This document shows, piece by piece, positions 10,404-21,145 of a stretch of 64,000 nt of DNA. The stretch's first letter is position 1. Every line of letters starts with the position of its first letter. Below the pieces are notes generated by a model, which saw only the letters and a list, made by a program, of their open reading frames with translations, was not told the DNA's origin and made no database searches. Both the position numbers and the translations under genes were made by a program. This DNA is from Bathynomus jamesi (lineage: Eukaryota > Arthropoda > Malacostraca > Isopoda > Cirolanidae). The DNA is taken from assembly GCA_023014485.1 (NCBI GenBank), contig JAJOZX010001860.1, positions 496,001-560,000 on the forward strand, given 5' to 3'.

Positions 10404-11352
10404 TTGGAGACTTCATTGCACATGCTAAGAAAAAATGAGTTGTTAATTGAATACAATGAGGCCATCCTAAGCTATGTAAAGGAGGACTATGGCGAAAGGG
10501 TGCAAGGTGAGCTGGTGAGCCAGGAGGCACATTATCTGCCACACCATGCAGTGGTACGGCGAGACAAAACTACCACCAAACTGAGGGTAGTTTTTGACGG
10601 CTCAGCCAAGGACAAAGGTGGTGTGTCCTTGAATGACTGTTTGGATGCTGGGCCAAATTTAAATGCAGATTTATTTTCCCTGTTACTGAGATTCAGGTTT
10701 GGTAGAGTAGCATTGACTGCAGATGTGAAGCAAACCTTTTTGCGAATAAAGTTAAAACCAGAGGACAGAGATGCAGTAAGTATCTGTGGGTGGATACGAA
10801 AGACTTGTTGGAAAATGAACCTAGGTTCAAGCATATAGAATGAAGTCAGTGTTGTTTGGCCTCAGCTCTAGTCCATTTCTGTTGGCAGCTACTATGCAGT
10901 ACCATTTTAAGAAATATTCTGAAGTCTATCCTAACACTATTGAACACATAAAGAAAAATTTTTATGTTGATAATTTTCTGTGTTCCGTAGATAATACAGA
11001 AATGGCTAAACAGATATTCAGGGAGGCTAGAGCTATAATGAGGGAGGCTGGCATGGAGCTTAGAAAATGGCAGACCAATCATTCTCAATTACAACAGTTT
11101 ATGAGTCAGTCCTATGTAGTACCTGATGCAGCAGAAAGTATTGAGGATTCTGGTATTAAGGAGTTGTGGGCAATAGACACAAAGGTGCTAGGCATTGTTT
11201 GGCAGCAAGGAGAGGATTTGTTTACCTTCAATGGGAAATCTTTAGTAGAGCTGGCTGAGAATGAGACAAGGTGGACAAAACGTACAGCTCTTAGTTTGGC
11301 TTCAAAGGTCTTTGATCCTCTTGGATTCCTGGCTCCATTTGTGATAAAGTAA
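10404..11352 (+). pseudogene. BEL reverse transcriptase
   Basis: RT resumes after the hAT element. The first frame (10,404-10,838) has Y-L-P-H-H-A-V-V, V-V-F-D-G-S-A-K near residue 63, L-N-D-C-L-D-A-G-P-N-L and A-D-V-K-Q-T-F (catalytic-palm block A). The second frame (10,840-11,352) has V-L-F-G-L-S-S-S-P-F-L-L, then N-F-Y-V-D-N-F, where most BEL elements read Y-V-D-D, and ends with S-K-V-F-D-P-L-G-F-L-A-P. The junction near 10,838 is a frameshift with a stop. The altered second aspartate and the break both indicate a dead enzyme. Confidence 0.8.
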
Positions 11353-11423
11353 AAAATTTGGTTTCAGAGCCTCTGGGAAATTGGACTTGGTTGGGACCAA
11401 GAATTATCTGATCATATGATCAT

Positions 11424-12050
11424 ATGGTGGTAAGGTGGAAATATTGGTTCAAAGAATTGGCACATCTTGGAGGCATTGAAATCCCAAGATGGTACTTTGG
11501 AGAGTTGAACAATAGTCCAGACAATTTGGAGCTGCACATCTTTTGTGATGCAAGTGAGGAAGACTATGCAACTTGTATTTATATAAGAAGCACATTCAAA
11601 GAGGAAGTAAGTTGTAGGTTGGTTGCTGCAAAGAGCAGAGTAGCACCTTTGAAAAGGCTTTCTATTCCAAGGTTGGAATTGATGGGTGCAGTTATTGCTA
11701 GTCGGCTTGCAGTTACAGTGCAAAAGTCTTTGGCCCTCTATGAAATTCCAAGCTATTATTGGACAGACTCCACTATAGTTTGGCACTGGTTAAGAAGCCA
11801 GGCAAGGAAATGGAAACCATTTGTTGCCAATAGGGTGGAGGAAACTCAAGCACACACAGATCCTAAGCAATGGAAGCATTGTCCAGGCACCCAAAACCCA
11901 GCTGATTTACCAGCACGAGGAATTTTAGTGAAAGATCTTGCACAGTCATGTTTGTGGTGGAATGGGCCAGAGTGGCTAAAACTTGGAAGTGAAAACTGGC
12001 CTTCTAATCAGCCTACTGTAGGAGAATGCCAGGCTAAGAAGAATGGGTGA
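11424..12050 (+). pseudogene. BEL RNase H region
   Basis: The frame contains H-I-F-C-D-A-S-E-E-D-Y-A near residue 36, K-R-L-S-I-P-R-L-E-L-M-G-A near residue 77, Y-Y-W-T-D-S-T-I-V near residue 111 and H-C-P-G-T-Q-N-P-A-D near residue 153. These correspond to the Asp, Glu, Asp and final Asp of the RNase H active site in BEL pol. It degrades template RNA during replication. It is separated from RT by about 70 bases containing stops and overlaps the next frame by 4 bases. Confidence 0.8.
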
Positions 12051-13211
12051 GTGAAATGAGAAAATGCACTGTGAACAGTTGTCAAGTTATGCAGCAGGAC
12101 CCCATATTGAGGCTTGAGGACATTAGCAGTCTGAAAAGGTTGTTAAGAGTGACAGCATGGGTATATAGATTTACAAACAACATTGAGGGAGAAACAAGAA
12201 GGAAAGGAATTCTGAACAGTAAGGAGATTCAGCAAGCCAGCAATACTGGGTGGTATATGTGCAGAAGGAAAATTTGGTGAAGAGAGGGAATTGCTCACAA
12301 GCCGTCCATTACAGGTTCTACCAACACATTCTGCTCTGAAGGGTTTGGATGTGTTTTTGGATCAGGATTTATTGAGAGTAGGAGGTAGACTACAGTTTTC
12401 TGGGCTTGCAGGAGAAAAGACATCCAATTTTGCTACCTTCTTGGGGGCACTTTGTGGACCTTTTGATCCTGGATACTCATCATAAGTTGTTACATGCTGG
12501 AGTTAGAGAAGTGATAATAGAGATCAGACAACAGTTTTGGATTTCCAAAATTAGACAAGTAGTAAAAAAGGTCTTGCATAAATGTGTGGTTTGCAAGCGT
12601 TGGAGTTCAAAGCCTTATTATGAAAAGGTGGCTCCACTTCCAAGAAAACGGTGTGTCTATACTGCCCCATTTGATGTAGTGGGAGTAGACTTCGCAGGTC
12701 CAGTCTATGTGTATGAGCAAGGGGAGTTTAACAAAGGTTATATATGTCTTTTCACATGTGCTACCACCAGAGCAATCCATTTGGAGTTGGTAAGCAACTT
12801 AAGTAGTGATGTATTTCTTTTGGCCTTTAAAAGGTTTGTGAACAGAAGGGGTTTCCCAAATAAAATCATATCGGATAATGCAAAAACCTTCAAAAAGGCT
12901 GCAAAGGAACTCAAGAAGTTTGGTCCTTGCTAAAAGAGGAGGGATTCCAATCCTACTTTTCACACCATGGAGTACAGTGGGAGTTTATTGTTGAGAGAAC
13001 ACCATGGTGGGGAGGATTTTGGGAAAAGCTAGTGAGAAGTGTAAAGTGTCCATTAAAGAAACTTTTAGCTAATGCTCATTTGAGCAAAGAAGAATTCTGC
13101 ACTGTTTTGTGTGAAGTAGAAGCAATGGTGAACAGTAGGCCTGTCACCTTTGTTTATAACAGTGTGCAGGATGCAGAGCCATTGACACCAAAATCATTTT
13201 CTTTGTGGTAA
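12047..13211 (+). pseudogene. BEL integrase
   Basis: Several frames (12,047-12,280, 12,291-12,485, 12,406-12,933, 12,927-13,211) give one integrase. It has an H-H-x3-H zinc-binding start near 12,480 with C-V-V-C as the partner cysteines, G-V-D-F-A-G-P with the first catalytic Asp, I-I-S-D-N-A-K-T-F with the second, and a P-W-W-G-G-F-W-E-K-L block near 13,005 with the third acidic residue. L-L-x-x-x-E-x-x-x-N-S-R-P near 13,120 closes the domain. Frameshifts near 12,285, 12,420 and 12,930 make it inactive. Confidence 0.8.
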
Positions 13212-13372
13212 ACGATTAACATCAAGCCCCAGTTTGCCAGAAGACTTACAGCCTATCCAGAGCACTCAAGAAGAGTTAACCAGAAGGTTCAAGTATCTTG
13301 AAGAGCTACAAGTTCAGTTATGGAAGAGGTGGCAGATAGAATACTTGCCAGAACTCAATTATTACCCATCAG

Positions 13373-13924
13373 CAGTGGTGTAGTGCTGTGGGAACGCGTG
13401 GGAACGGCGTTCCCTTACTTTTTTTGGTAGACGGAACGGCGTTCCCTCACTATTTCAAATAAATCCGAACTTACAAATCTCTAACGTCATGAAATTTTAA
13501 TTCCCACCCCTAGAAGAAATATGAAAGAATCATTTACTGTTTCATTTCTTTTAGCTTCGACTGAGGCAATGCTAGCCTATAAAGATCTGATGAAACAGTC
13601 ACCACGGCGTACCAGTTGTTAACTTTTTTTTAGTTAATCATTCCAGTTGTTAGCTATTTTTATTGATCGTACTGGATGTCGTATATCTAATGACACTGGA
13701 AATACTGCATCTTCAACCTTGGAATATATCCTAATATCCAGTGCATATGACCTCAAAATATCCCTGAAATTGGTCAGATTTCAAAAGATTTCCCGGGGGG
13801 CTTATAGTGCCCCGGACCCCCAGCTGTATGGGCTCGCCGCGCTCGCCATTGTCCCCCCCCGCATCTGAGTAACACTTTCAAAATGCGTTCCCTCACTTCT
13901 TTATTTAGCACTACACCACTGCGG
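13373..13924. mobile_element. 552-bp hAT-type MITE inserted in BEL
   Basis: The left end is CAGTGGTGTAGTGCTG; the right end read in reverse is (CCG)CAGTGGTGTAGTGCT. The flanks read CCCATCAG (13,365-13,372) and GCCATCAG (13,925-13,932), 7 of 8 identical. The interior holds a repeated GGAACGGCGTTCCC motif near each end and no transposase. BEL coding sequence continues on both sides. Confidence 0.8.
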
Positions 13925-14300
13925 GCCATCAGGCAATGTAAATGGCTCCAATGCAAATTGCATCAAGGTGGGAGAAGTGGTAATGATTGAGGATGAAAGA
14001 CCAAGGCAATGCTGGAAGCTTGGCATAATTGAAGAGTTGTTTGTTGGCAAAGACAATTTAGTTAGGACTGCACTGGTAAAGACTTCAGGAGGAAAATTAA
14101 AGAGACCTATACAAAAACTCTATGCTTTGAAAATCAGCAAAAACACGGATAGTCAAGATGAAACATTTGAGTTACAGCCTCATGGAGAAGGCTTGGCTAA
14201 ATTTGCAGAAGGTAATGACAACAATGCCTCTTCGGTGGGGAGTGTTAGAAAATCTAGAAGAGGAAGAGCCATTTTTGTCCCAAGGCGATATGATGACTAA
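13925..14300 (+). pseudogene. BEL integrase C-terminal domain
   Basis: The frame from 13,968 starts M-G-E-V-V-M-I-E-D-E-R-P-R and continues W-K-L-G-I-I-E-E-L, then R-P-I-Q-K-L-Y-A-L near residue 47. This is the short C-terminal module that ends BEL pol. The tail is basic (R-K-S-R-R-G-R) and stops at 14,298-14,300, just before the LTR. It was separated from the catalytic core by the MITE and itself looks intact. Confidence 0.75.
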
Positions 14301-14304
14301 GCTG

Positions 14305-14841
14305 ATTGATGCAGCATTGTTTGTATATATTAAGTTAAGGTGTATGTCACTGTACATATATATATATATATATCCATCTCATAATTGTAGGGTTAGTGAA
14401 AAATTCACTTAATTTAGAGCTAGCATTTTTGGTCTCTTGTGGCATAATTTTTTTGGGGCGCTGCGCGTCCTCCCTACTCGTTTGTTGAATGTGGCACTTA
14501 CAGGGCGTGGTCTTATAGAGAGCTCTCTTGCAATTCAGTTTGGTTGTTCAGATACAAGATTGTTGCATCGTGCAATGGTGCAGGTTGTGTTGTTATTGCA
14601 AAGTTTAGAAGGAAGACCACAAATAGTGCCCCTTTTGTTTTTTATCTTAATTTTATGCAACTGAGGCTTAAGGTAGGCCCACATCGAGTCAGCAACCCTG
14701 AGGTAGGACCTAATAGGACCTCCAAGTCCGTAAGTTTTTAGTCTAGCTTAACTTGGGCTGTAGGTTAAACTGGCCCTTCGGAGCTTGGCCGTTCACGGCT
14801 CGGCTGGGATTCTGAACCCAATAAAATAAAAAAAAATAACA
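14305..14841 (+). repeat. BEL 3' LTR
   Basis: Non-coding sequence following the pol stop is shared, in reverse orientation, with 27,662-28,255. The shared part continues beyond the pol end and stops at ...AATAACA in both copies, which sets the 3' end at 14,841. The exact 5' end is uncertain (TG at about 14,310-14,340). It includes a short (AT)n run near 14,357. Confidence 0.65.
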
Positions 14842-15074
14842 GATCTTTACTCAGCCAAATTGGTTAACGTAACACAAAACTAAAAAATAAAACCCTACAA
14901 CAAAATCTCCATTTACACACACATTCCTTGCAAACAGATTGGATTCCTTCAAAACCCAAACCTGCCAGACCTACCTGTAGGACATAACATTCACATAACT
15001 ACGGGTATTGACTTCACTGGAGTGGTGAATTCAAGTTTTGAAGACCAACTGGATTCAGAGGAATGCAAAAAAAA

Positions 15075-15115
<41 letters not shown>

Positions 15116-15276
15116 ACACACTGTACTCTCTCCATGTCACAAATACAACAACCTGCCTGAACATAACCAAGGATCAGAGAGTAAAAGCTTTTATTGCTGC
15201 GCTCTGATTCTGTGCACATAATTTTCTGCCAAAAATTATATGGTTGGACAGTGGCACATACAAACTACTCTACTCT
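14842..15276 (+). pseudogene. BEL-type integrase scrap and CA microsatellite
   Basis: From about 14,946 one frame reads P-N-L-P-D-L-P-V-G-H-N-I then T-T-G-I-D-F-T-G-V-V, the linker and first catalytic Asp block of a BEL integrase, unlike the copy just upstream. A (CA)n tract at about 15,077-15,114 interrupts it. The same motif (CTACGGGTATTGACT) recurs at about 15,660, beyond the minisatellite. Confidence 0.5.
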
Positions 15277-15568
15277 AAAGGGTTTTATGGCCTACCTTGG
15301 CCATAGCCCAAACTATACAACAATGGTCTTATGGCCTCCTTTGGTCATGGGCCAAACAAAAGGGTCTTATGGCCTCCATTGGCCATGAGTCAAACAACAA
15401 CGGTCTTATGGCCTCCCTTGGCCATGAGCCAAAGCAAAATGGTCTTATGGCCTCCCTTAGCCATGGGCCAAACAAAGGGTCTTATGGCCTCCTATGGCCA
15501 TGGGCCAAACAACAACGGTCTTATGGCCTCCTTTGGTCATGGGTCAAACAACAAAGGTCTTATGGCGC
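15277..15568. repeat. 39-bp minisatellite, about eight copies
   Basis: Each unit carries GGTCTTATGGCCTCC followed by TTGGCCATGGGCCAAAC and a short CAA tail. Because the unit is close to a multiple of three and lacks stops, two reading frames stay open (near 15,297 and 15,331) with repeated M-A-S-L-G-H. These are not credible genes. Each unit holds a small GGCC-containing palindrome. BEL integrase-like direct repeats lie on both sides. Confidence 0.9.
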
Positions 15569-15689
15569 CAGAGACCAAACAACACAAAAACAGTATAGGA
15601 TTCAAAGCCCCAAACCCTCCAGATCTACCTGTGGAGGAGTAACATTTACTCTACTAAAACTACGGGTATTGACTAGTCTGAAGTGGTAG

Positions 15690-16980
15690 GAGGTTTGAAT
15701 ACAGTACAAACTCTTTTAACCAAACTCCACAACATGGAAGTGCAGTACATTTCAATTAACTCACCAACGTAGAAGTCACTTCAAAACATAGATCGTTTAC
15801 AAAACAAAACATAACAAACACTCCAAAACAACATTAGTAAACCAGCATTTAAAAACTGGTGACTTATAAAACTTACACAAATAATGAGCAAAGTTAAAAT
15901 GCTTAATAACTTTACTTTAATTCCATAAATTTCCTATACCTACGGGTAGTCAAACTGATTGACATAACTTTAACTAAACTTGAGAAGTTAGCATCTTGAA
16001 CTTTTATATTTAAATAGGTCTTGCGTAACCTTTTTCTTCCTATCCTAAATTCCTTCTTCATTCTTTTTAATCCATTTCACATGGTTTAAAACACACAGTT
16101 TGTCAAAAAATTTAATCTATAACATACAAATTTTTCTCCGGTCCCCCGCCCCAGTATATGGAAAAACTATACACGCTTACAACATGGTATCGTATGTGAT
16201 ACCTTTATTTCTTAATTAAATATAAATTATTAATTAATTGAATTAAATATCTACAACATTGCCTCGGGATTCACGACATAGCCTATTGGGAATGAAAATA
16301 ATTGCCATACATACATAGAACCCAATATGGAGGCATTGGGCCCACCCAACAACAAGAAAAATTTATTATTTCGTGTTCAAAATTTTCCACTGCTGACTCA
16401 TGAAAATTACTTCGAGAGAGGAGTCAACGAACTTTACAAATTCAGCAAATAATAAAATACGAAGACAACGATTATATGAGCGGCTCGCTCGGAGCTTTCT
16501 TGTGTTACAGCGATGCTTTAAGCAAGGAAGATGTACTTTATCTTCCTATAAGTTCTGAGTGAAATCCTCTTAATATAAAACCTAGTAACTATAAAAAGGA
16601 TAGGCCTATTCCTTCAGGTATTTAAGTGTAGTGACTGCTTATATTAATTACATCAAAGCAACTCGTTGTGTAACTCCATCATACGCGGCCCTACATCGAA
16701 AAACATCGTCGCGTCCTACGAACAGCAGCGAGGCCCAACGAAATAATAAGGTAAGGCAATTTCTTTCTTTACCATTAAGCAGCGCAAATACCGAAGGCAA
16801 ATAAACATAAAGAGGTCCTTTGAAGACCTTCATATACATAACTCTCTAACGAAAAAACGTAGGGCTTTTGTCGTTAACTCTCCACTGTAATCTGCTGGAA
16901 ATTTCCAACGGATGAGGGTATCAGGCAATCAACCCATAGCCCTATATAGTTTTTTCACACTACTAGTTATCGCATAGAAA
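15690..16980. other. AT-rich stretch without recognisable features
   Basis: The sequence is A/T-rich with frequent stops in every frame. The frame at 16,648-16,839 (minus) has no recognisable domain. I see no gene, RNA or element boundary here. Confidence 0.5.
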
Positions 16981-17270
16981 TAGGGTTAGGTTAGGTTGGG
17001 TTAGACTTGTTTAGGTTAGGTTATATATAACACACACACATATATATATATATGCGTGTGTGTGTAAAAATGAACAATGAATAATTCCTATATTCCTATA
17101 TTCTTATATTCATTCATATAATTATTATATTCATTCATATAATTCTTATATTCATTTATATAATTCTTATATTCGTTCGTATAATTCGTATATTTATATC
17201 ATTCGTATATTTATATAATCCTTATATTCTTATACATTTATATTCATATATTCATTTTTACATATAAAGT
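16981..17270. repeat. Interstitial TTAGG-like repeats and AT-rich satellites
   Basis: At 16,981-17,027 the sequence reads GGTTAGGTTAGGTTGGGTTA and further imperfect TTAGG units, the telomere motif of arthropods. It is followed by a short CACACA/TATATA tract and, from 17,080, by tandem copies of a roughly 22-bp AT-rich unit around TTATATTCATTCATATAA. There is no coding content. Confidence 0.75.
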
Positions 17271-17511
17271 CCAAACTTGTATAGCGCTGACACAGTTCGG
17301 ATAAATTTTTTTATTTGCTTTCTATTTTATTTTTGCTGAATAATTGGTGAATTATTTCTTTTTAAATTACTTAATAATTTTTTTTAGATTTAGCTTAATA
17401 ATGTAATCTTGTTAAATTCTGCAATGTTCATTTTCTGTATGCATTCTCTCTTCGTTGCGTTGTAAAAGATGAAGTCATGTCTTGATTAACGTTTAATTTT
17501 AAATCTTAAGC

Positions 17512-17884
17512 CAGTGGTTCCCAACCTGGGGTCCCCGGACCCCTGGGGGTCCGCGAAGGTAATACTGGGGGGTCCGTGAGCTTTCAATATTTCGAGAGGC
17601 TCCAATGGAAATCGTACATTTATCCACGATAAGGGCGCTCAGGCTAAAATTTCAAGTTTCCTTGCTCTTGGCTGGAATTATTAATACTTTTTTAATACGC
17701 TGTATTTTAATTGCATACTCTCTTATATGTCCTTTATTTGATAGTGAAAAATGAGAAAACAAGTTAATTATTAGTTAATAAAAACAGTTTGTTTGGTAGA
17801 CGGAATCTTTCAAAAACATGGGGTCCGTGGGAAAAAAATAAAAATAAAAGGGGTCCTTTGTGGTGAAAAGGTTGGGAACCACTG
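17512..17884. mobile_element. 373-bp hAT-type MITE
   Basis: The ends are CAGTGGTTCCCAACC and GGTTGGGAACCACTG (perfect inverted repeat). The flanks are TCTTAAGC (17,504-17,511) and TTTTAAGC (17,885-17,892), 7 of 8 identical. Inside each end is a GGGGTCC-rich segment. There is no open reading frame. The CAGTGGTTC ends resemble those of the 192-bp MITE at 9,319, so the two are related families. Confidence 0.9.
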
Positions 17885-18170
17885 TTTTAAGCATTTAATT
17901 TTTGCTCATATGCATGTTTAATTGTAATTCATAATAAAATGCATATTTCATTTTCTATTTTTAGTTAACTCGGCAGATCATGATAACATCAGATCTGTCA
18001 ATATGCGGTTTAAAACAAAAATATGGCTTCATCTTCAAATATCTTGCTTATCAGTCTAGACATTGCTACAGCTAAAATATTTACCTTATCTTTAAATATT
18101 TTGAAAAATAAATCAGCCTATTGAGAATAAAAAACAAAAACAGATCAGCATTAAATAATAATGATGTCAT
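17885..18170. other. AT-rich spacer
   Basis: Low-complexity AT-rich sequence lies between the MITE and the leader of the second gypsy-like element. Nothing is recognised. Confidence 0.5.
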
Positions 18171-19174
18171 TAAAAATGTTAATATATAAACCCGTAAAAT
18201 TTCTCCAATGTCCATTCTGATTGTCTGATCTAACTTAGAGGCTGTAACATTTTAGCAGTAAACTACAGTAAGAGAATATCTTTGTCTTCTCCTTCGATCC
18301 TTGCTCTCTTCCGAGAACTTAGTCTTAAATAGAGAAAAATAATTTCCCGATACGTTACAAAGCCTTCAGAAAATTTAGTAAGCTCCACAGAATCCTCCGA
18401 TCCACTACAAGAAGAAATCGGAGAGTAGTATAAGAGAAACTTCTACGATTCCCTATTCGGTACCAGATATTCCAGAGTAACAAATCCGTTGCTGCCACCA
18501 AGGGCATATACGGAGGGGTTAACAACTGGAGACCTCTGCAACCAGGATTCTTCCAGTCTTTTGGACCCTGGAACTAGAACCAACATTCAGTTGACCAGCG
18601 TGTCACGACTTCCAGTTCTTCACAACCATCATTCGACCGGTGTGTCACGATTCTAAGTTCTCCACGCCCATTCTTCGTCCAGGAACAAGTGGCCAGCACG
18701 ACATCTCTTCAGGACACGTCTTTAAGGATTTCGTCGGAGGAATTTTGTTAACTGCAGGTCTTTTTTTCAAATTAATTACTAAACATTTGAGAAGACAGTA
18801 TAATTAACAGTTAATAATTAGTATCAAGACAGAATCAACACAAAACAGTGAACATTCCATACACCAGTGATATATTTCTTTTTATTGAAACCGAGTTATT
18901 TCCACTATTATAGTTAGCATAGAATAATTTTATTTAATGTGCCAATCATAATATTACCGTACATTCACGTACATTCGAAAGAAGTTTTGTTTACACTTTT
19001 TTATTATAATTTTGTTTACAATTTTTTCAAATTTTTCCTAGTTAGGCAAATTGTTGTGTATTTACTTGTGTATTTCTTAGATAGAGTAGTTAGGAAAGCC
19101 ACTCAAGTGATCATTCCATAGATTAAGATCGGTCAAGCAGACCAAATTAGAATACATTAACAGTACCTTCACGT
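18170..19174 (+). repeat. Probable LTR/leader of the second gypsy element
   Basis: Non-coding sequence upstream of gag. TTAATATATAAACCC near 18,180 could serve as a TATA region. Two near-identical segments around 18,600 and 18,650 (GTGTCACGA with CCAGTTCT or CTAAGTTCT) form a short tandem repeat. No matching 3' LTR exists here to fix the ends. Confidence 0.35.
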
Positions 19175-19960
19175 ATGAGCGATTCAGACGGTGCGCTTTC
19201 TGACATTGAAAATTCCCCTACACCCATTTTTCCACCTACCCCGCGCCCTTCAGATATATTTCCAAACACGCAACCTTCAGATCAAGCACAAGCCAACATG
19301 TCTTAAACCGCTTCCCCGGCATATATTAACTTAGGTAGACTTGTAAACCTTCCCCACACTGTCCTAATTTTTAAGGGAACCATGAATAATAACTTCGTTG
19401 AACCGCGCGTAAGACCTTGGATGAGTCTCTAGAACAGCATTTCTTATGCGAAAACATCACAGATGATGGCATAAAGATTAGGAAAGCCAAGAGGCTTGTT
19501 GACCCTAAAGAGGAGAATATCCATAATACAGTTACATACGTTCCATCCATTAGCGAAGCTACAATTTGGGACAATTTTAAAAAACAATTATTAGAACTTT
19601 TCAAAGAAATAACACTCACACAACCTTTGGCCACATTAGAAGCTGTCTTCCAAGCTAAATGGAAGAAAGAAGAACATGCAGATTTAAGTACTTTTATTAC
19701 ACGAACACATAAACTCGTAGGAGAAGCCCTCTGAGCCGCAGAAAATGTATGCAACATTACATTCACTTCAAAGCAAAGAAATCTAATAGTATCAGTATCC
19801 ATTTACCAAAACCTACCCGTAGCACCTAAAAAGAAATTTCAAGAGTGTTTAAATATTGACAAATCAGTAAGTGAAGCCATAAATAAAACAAAGGAACATT
19901 ACCCAGACTTAGCTAGCCAGAACTACCGGAAGGGCAGAGAGACCCCCATACACTACATTC

Positions 19961-19995
<35 letters not shown>

Positions 19996-20555
19996 CCTAT
20001 TAATCTAGGTCGATGCAGGGAACACCACCTCAGAAACAAGCTCCACAAACCTAGAATGCACGCCCTCCTCCTCAGTGTTTTAATTGCGATAGTTTTGGGC
20101 ACATGATGATTCAATGCAATTATCCCCCTTATTGCTCCTACTGTCATGAACATGGTCATTGCCATGGCGACCGACAAAAATGTGCTGACAAAGCCCCTGC
20201 AGGGTACAGGCCCCACTCCCAGAGACCATATCACCAACGTTCCCAAAAGCCCTCCAATTCTCAGAAACCAGTTAGTTCCCAGCCTCAAGAGAACCCCCCA
20301 CCAAACAGATCACGACCACAAGGTCAACCACACTATTACCCAATGTCCAGACTCCACTATAATCAGCAAGGTCGAATGGTTCGGTACGTAGAAGTACCCG
20401 TTGAAGAATCAGTTTCCCCAGAGTACACTTTTCAAGAAGACCTTCCAGTGTATGGTGATCCCGTAGCATATGACTCAGATCCTCCCATAGAAGTCAGTTC
20501 AAGTTCTTTTTTAGATCCCACTTTAGAGGCAGCAGTTGAACCTTCTCCCTCCTAA
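19175..20555 (+). pseudogene. gypsy-like gag with zinc knuckles
   Basis: A first frame starts at ATG 19,175 (M-S-D-S-D-G-A-L) and meets TAA at 19,304. The same frame reopens and shifts near 19,425 into a helical capsid-like frame (19,417-19,734). A (CAA)n tract at about 19,960-19,994 would encode polyglutamine. From 20,074 a zinc knuckle reads C-F-N-C-D-S-F-G-H-x4-C, followed at once by C-S-Y-C-H-E-H-G-H, a second knuckle-like motif. A proline/glutamine-rich, acidic tail ends at 20,555. One stop and at least two frameshifts break it. The role would be RNA packaging. Confidence 0.6.
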
Positions 20556-20579
20556 ATAGCAGTAATAAACCTACATACA

Positions 20580-21003
20580 CACATGAACTACCCATCAGGA
20601 TTATAGGTGCGCACCTACTAGATTTAATAATAAATTGCCTCACAGATAACCGAGATTTAACCACTCTCCTAGATACAGGAGCACATGCGACATTAATTAA
20701 GAAACAATGTGCAGATGAGTTACTAGAGAGTACAGATTATAAATATGAAATTAAGGCACCTTCCTGCCAACTCAGAGGAGTTATAGGTACACCCATACCT
20801 ACATATGGAGGAATCGAATTATATTTAGAAGTTGGTAACGCGGTATATCTCGCAAAATGTATTGTGGACGCAGTCGCCACCTTTCAGACAGATATCTTAC
20901 TAGGTATGGATTTCTTCAACCGGAATCAGTGGGAAATTTACCCAGCCGGAAAATTAGTTAAGTGTAGAAATAGGACACACCCTCTCCATGAGAATAATAG
21001 ATA
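20580..21003 (+). pseudogene. gypsy-like aspartic protease
   Basis: Around 20,670 the sequence reads T-L-L-D-T-G-A-H-A-T-L-I, the retropepsin active site, and about 75 residues later L-L-G-M-D-F-F, the second conserved block. No ATG-started frame covers it, as expected for a protease translated as part of gag-pol. The frame ends in stops near 21,000, just before the pol frame. Confidence 0.6.
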
Positions 21004-21145
21004 GCTTAATGCTAAAAGAATCAGTTTAGTTCGGATTTCCGAAAGAAATAGGAAACCCACTCCACTTTATAGCAGTTCAAGTCAGTCGGTTGCATCCAAA
21101 GGGACAACCGCCCCAGAAATCAGCCCCCAGAGTAATCAGTTCCAG

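Larger units (their letters stand above)
5462..14841 (+). mobile_element. BEL/Pao LTR retrotransposon, interrupted, 5' LTR missing
   Basis: In order: gag, aspartic protease, RT, RNase H, integrase and an integrase C-terminal domain, then a 3' LTR. The order and the BEL-type motifs (for example C-D-A-S-E-E-D-Y-A-T in RNase H and G-V-D-F-A-G-P in integrase) identify the superfamily. Two DNA transposons split it at 6,757 and 13,373, and several frameshifts and stops break the genes. The 5' LTR and leader are not visible. Confidence 0.85.

Noticed and set aside
15270..15570. CRISPR-like array
   Set aside because: Units are contiguous tandem repeats without unique spacers, in a eukaryotic genome.
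15297..15689. 130-codon frame with repeated M-A-S-L-G-H
   Set aside because: An artefact of the 39-bp minisatellite, whose unit length keeps frames open.
19959..20288. Minus-strand frame ending in a run of cysteines
   Set aside because: It is the complement of the (CAA)n tract and zinc-knuckle gag on the plus strand.
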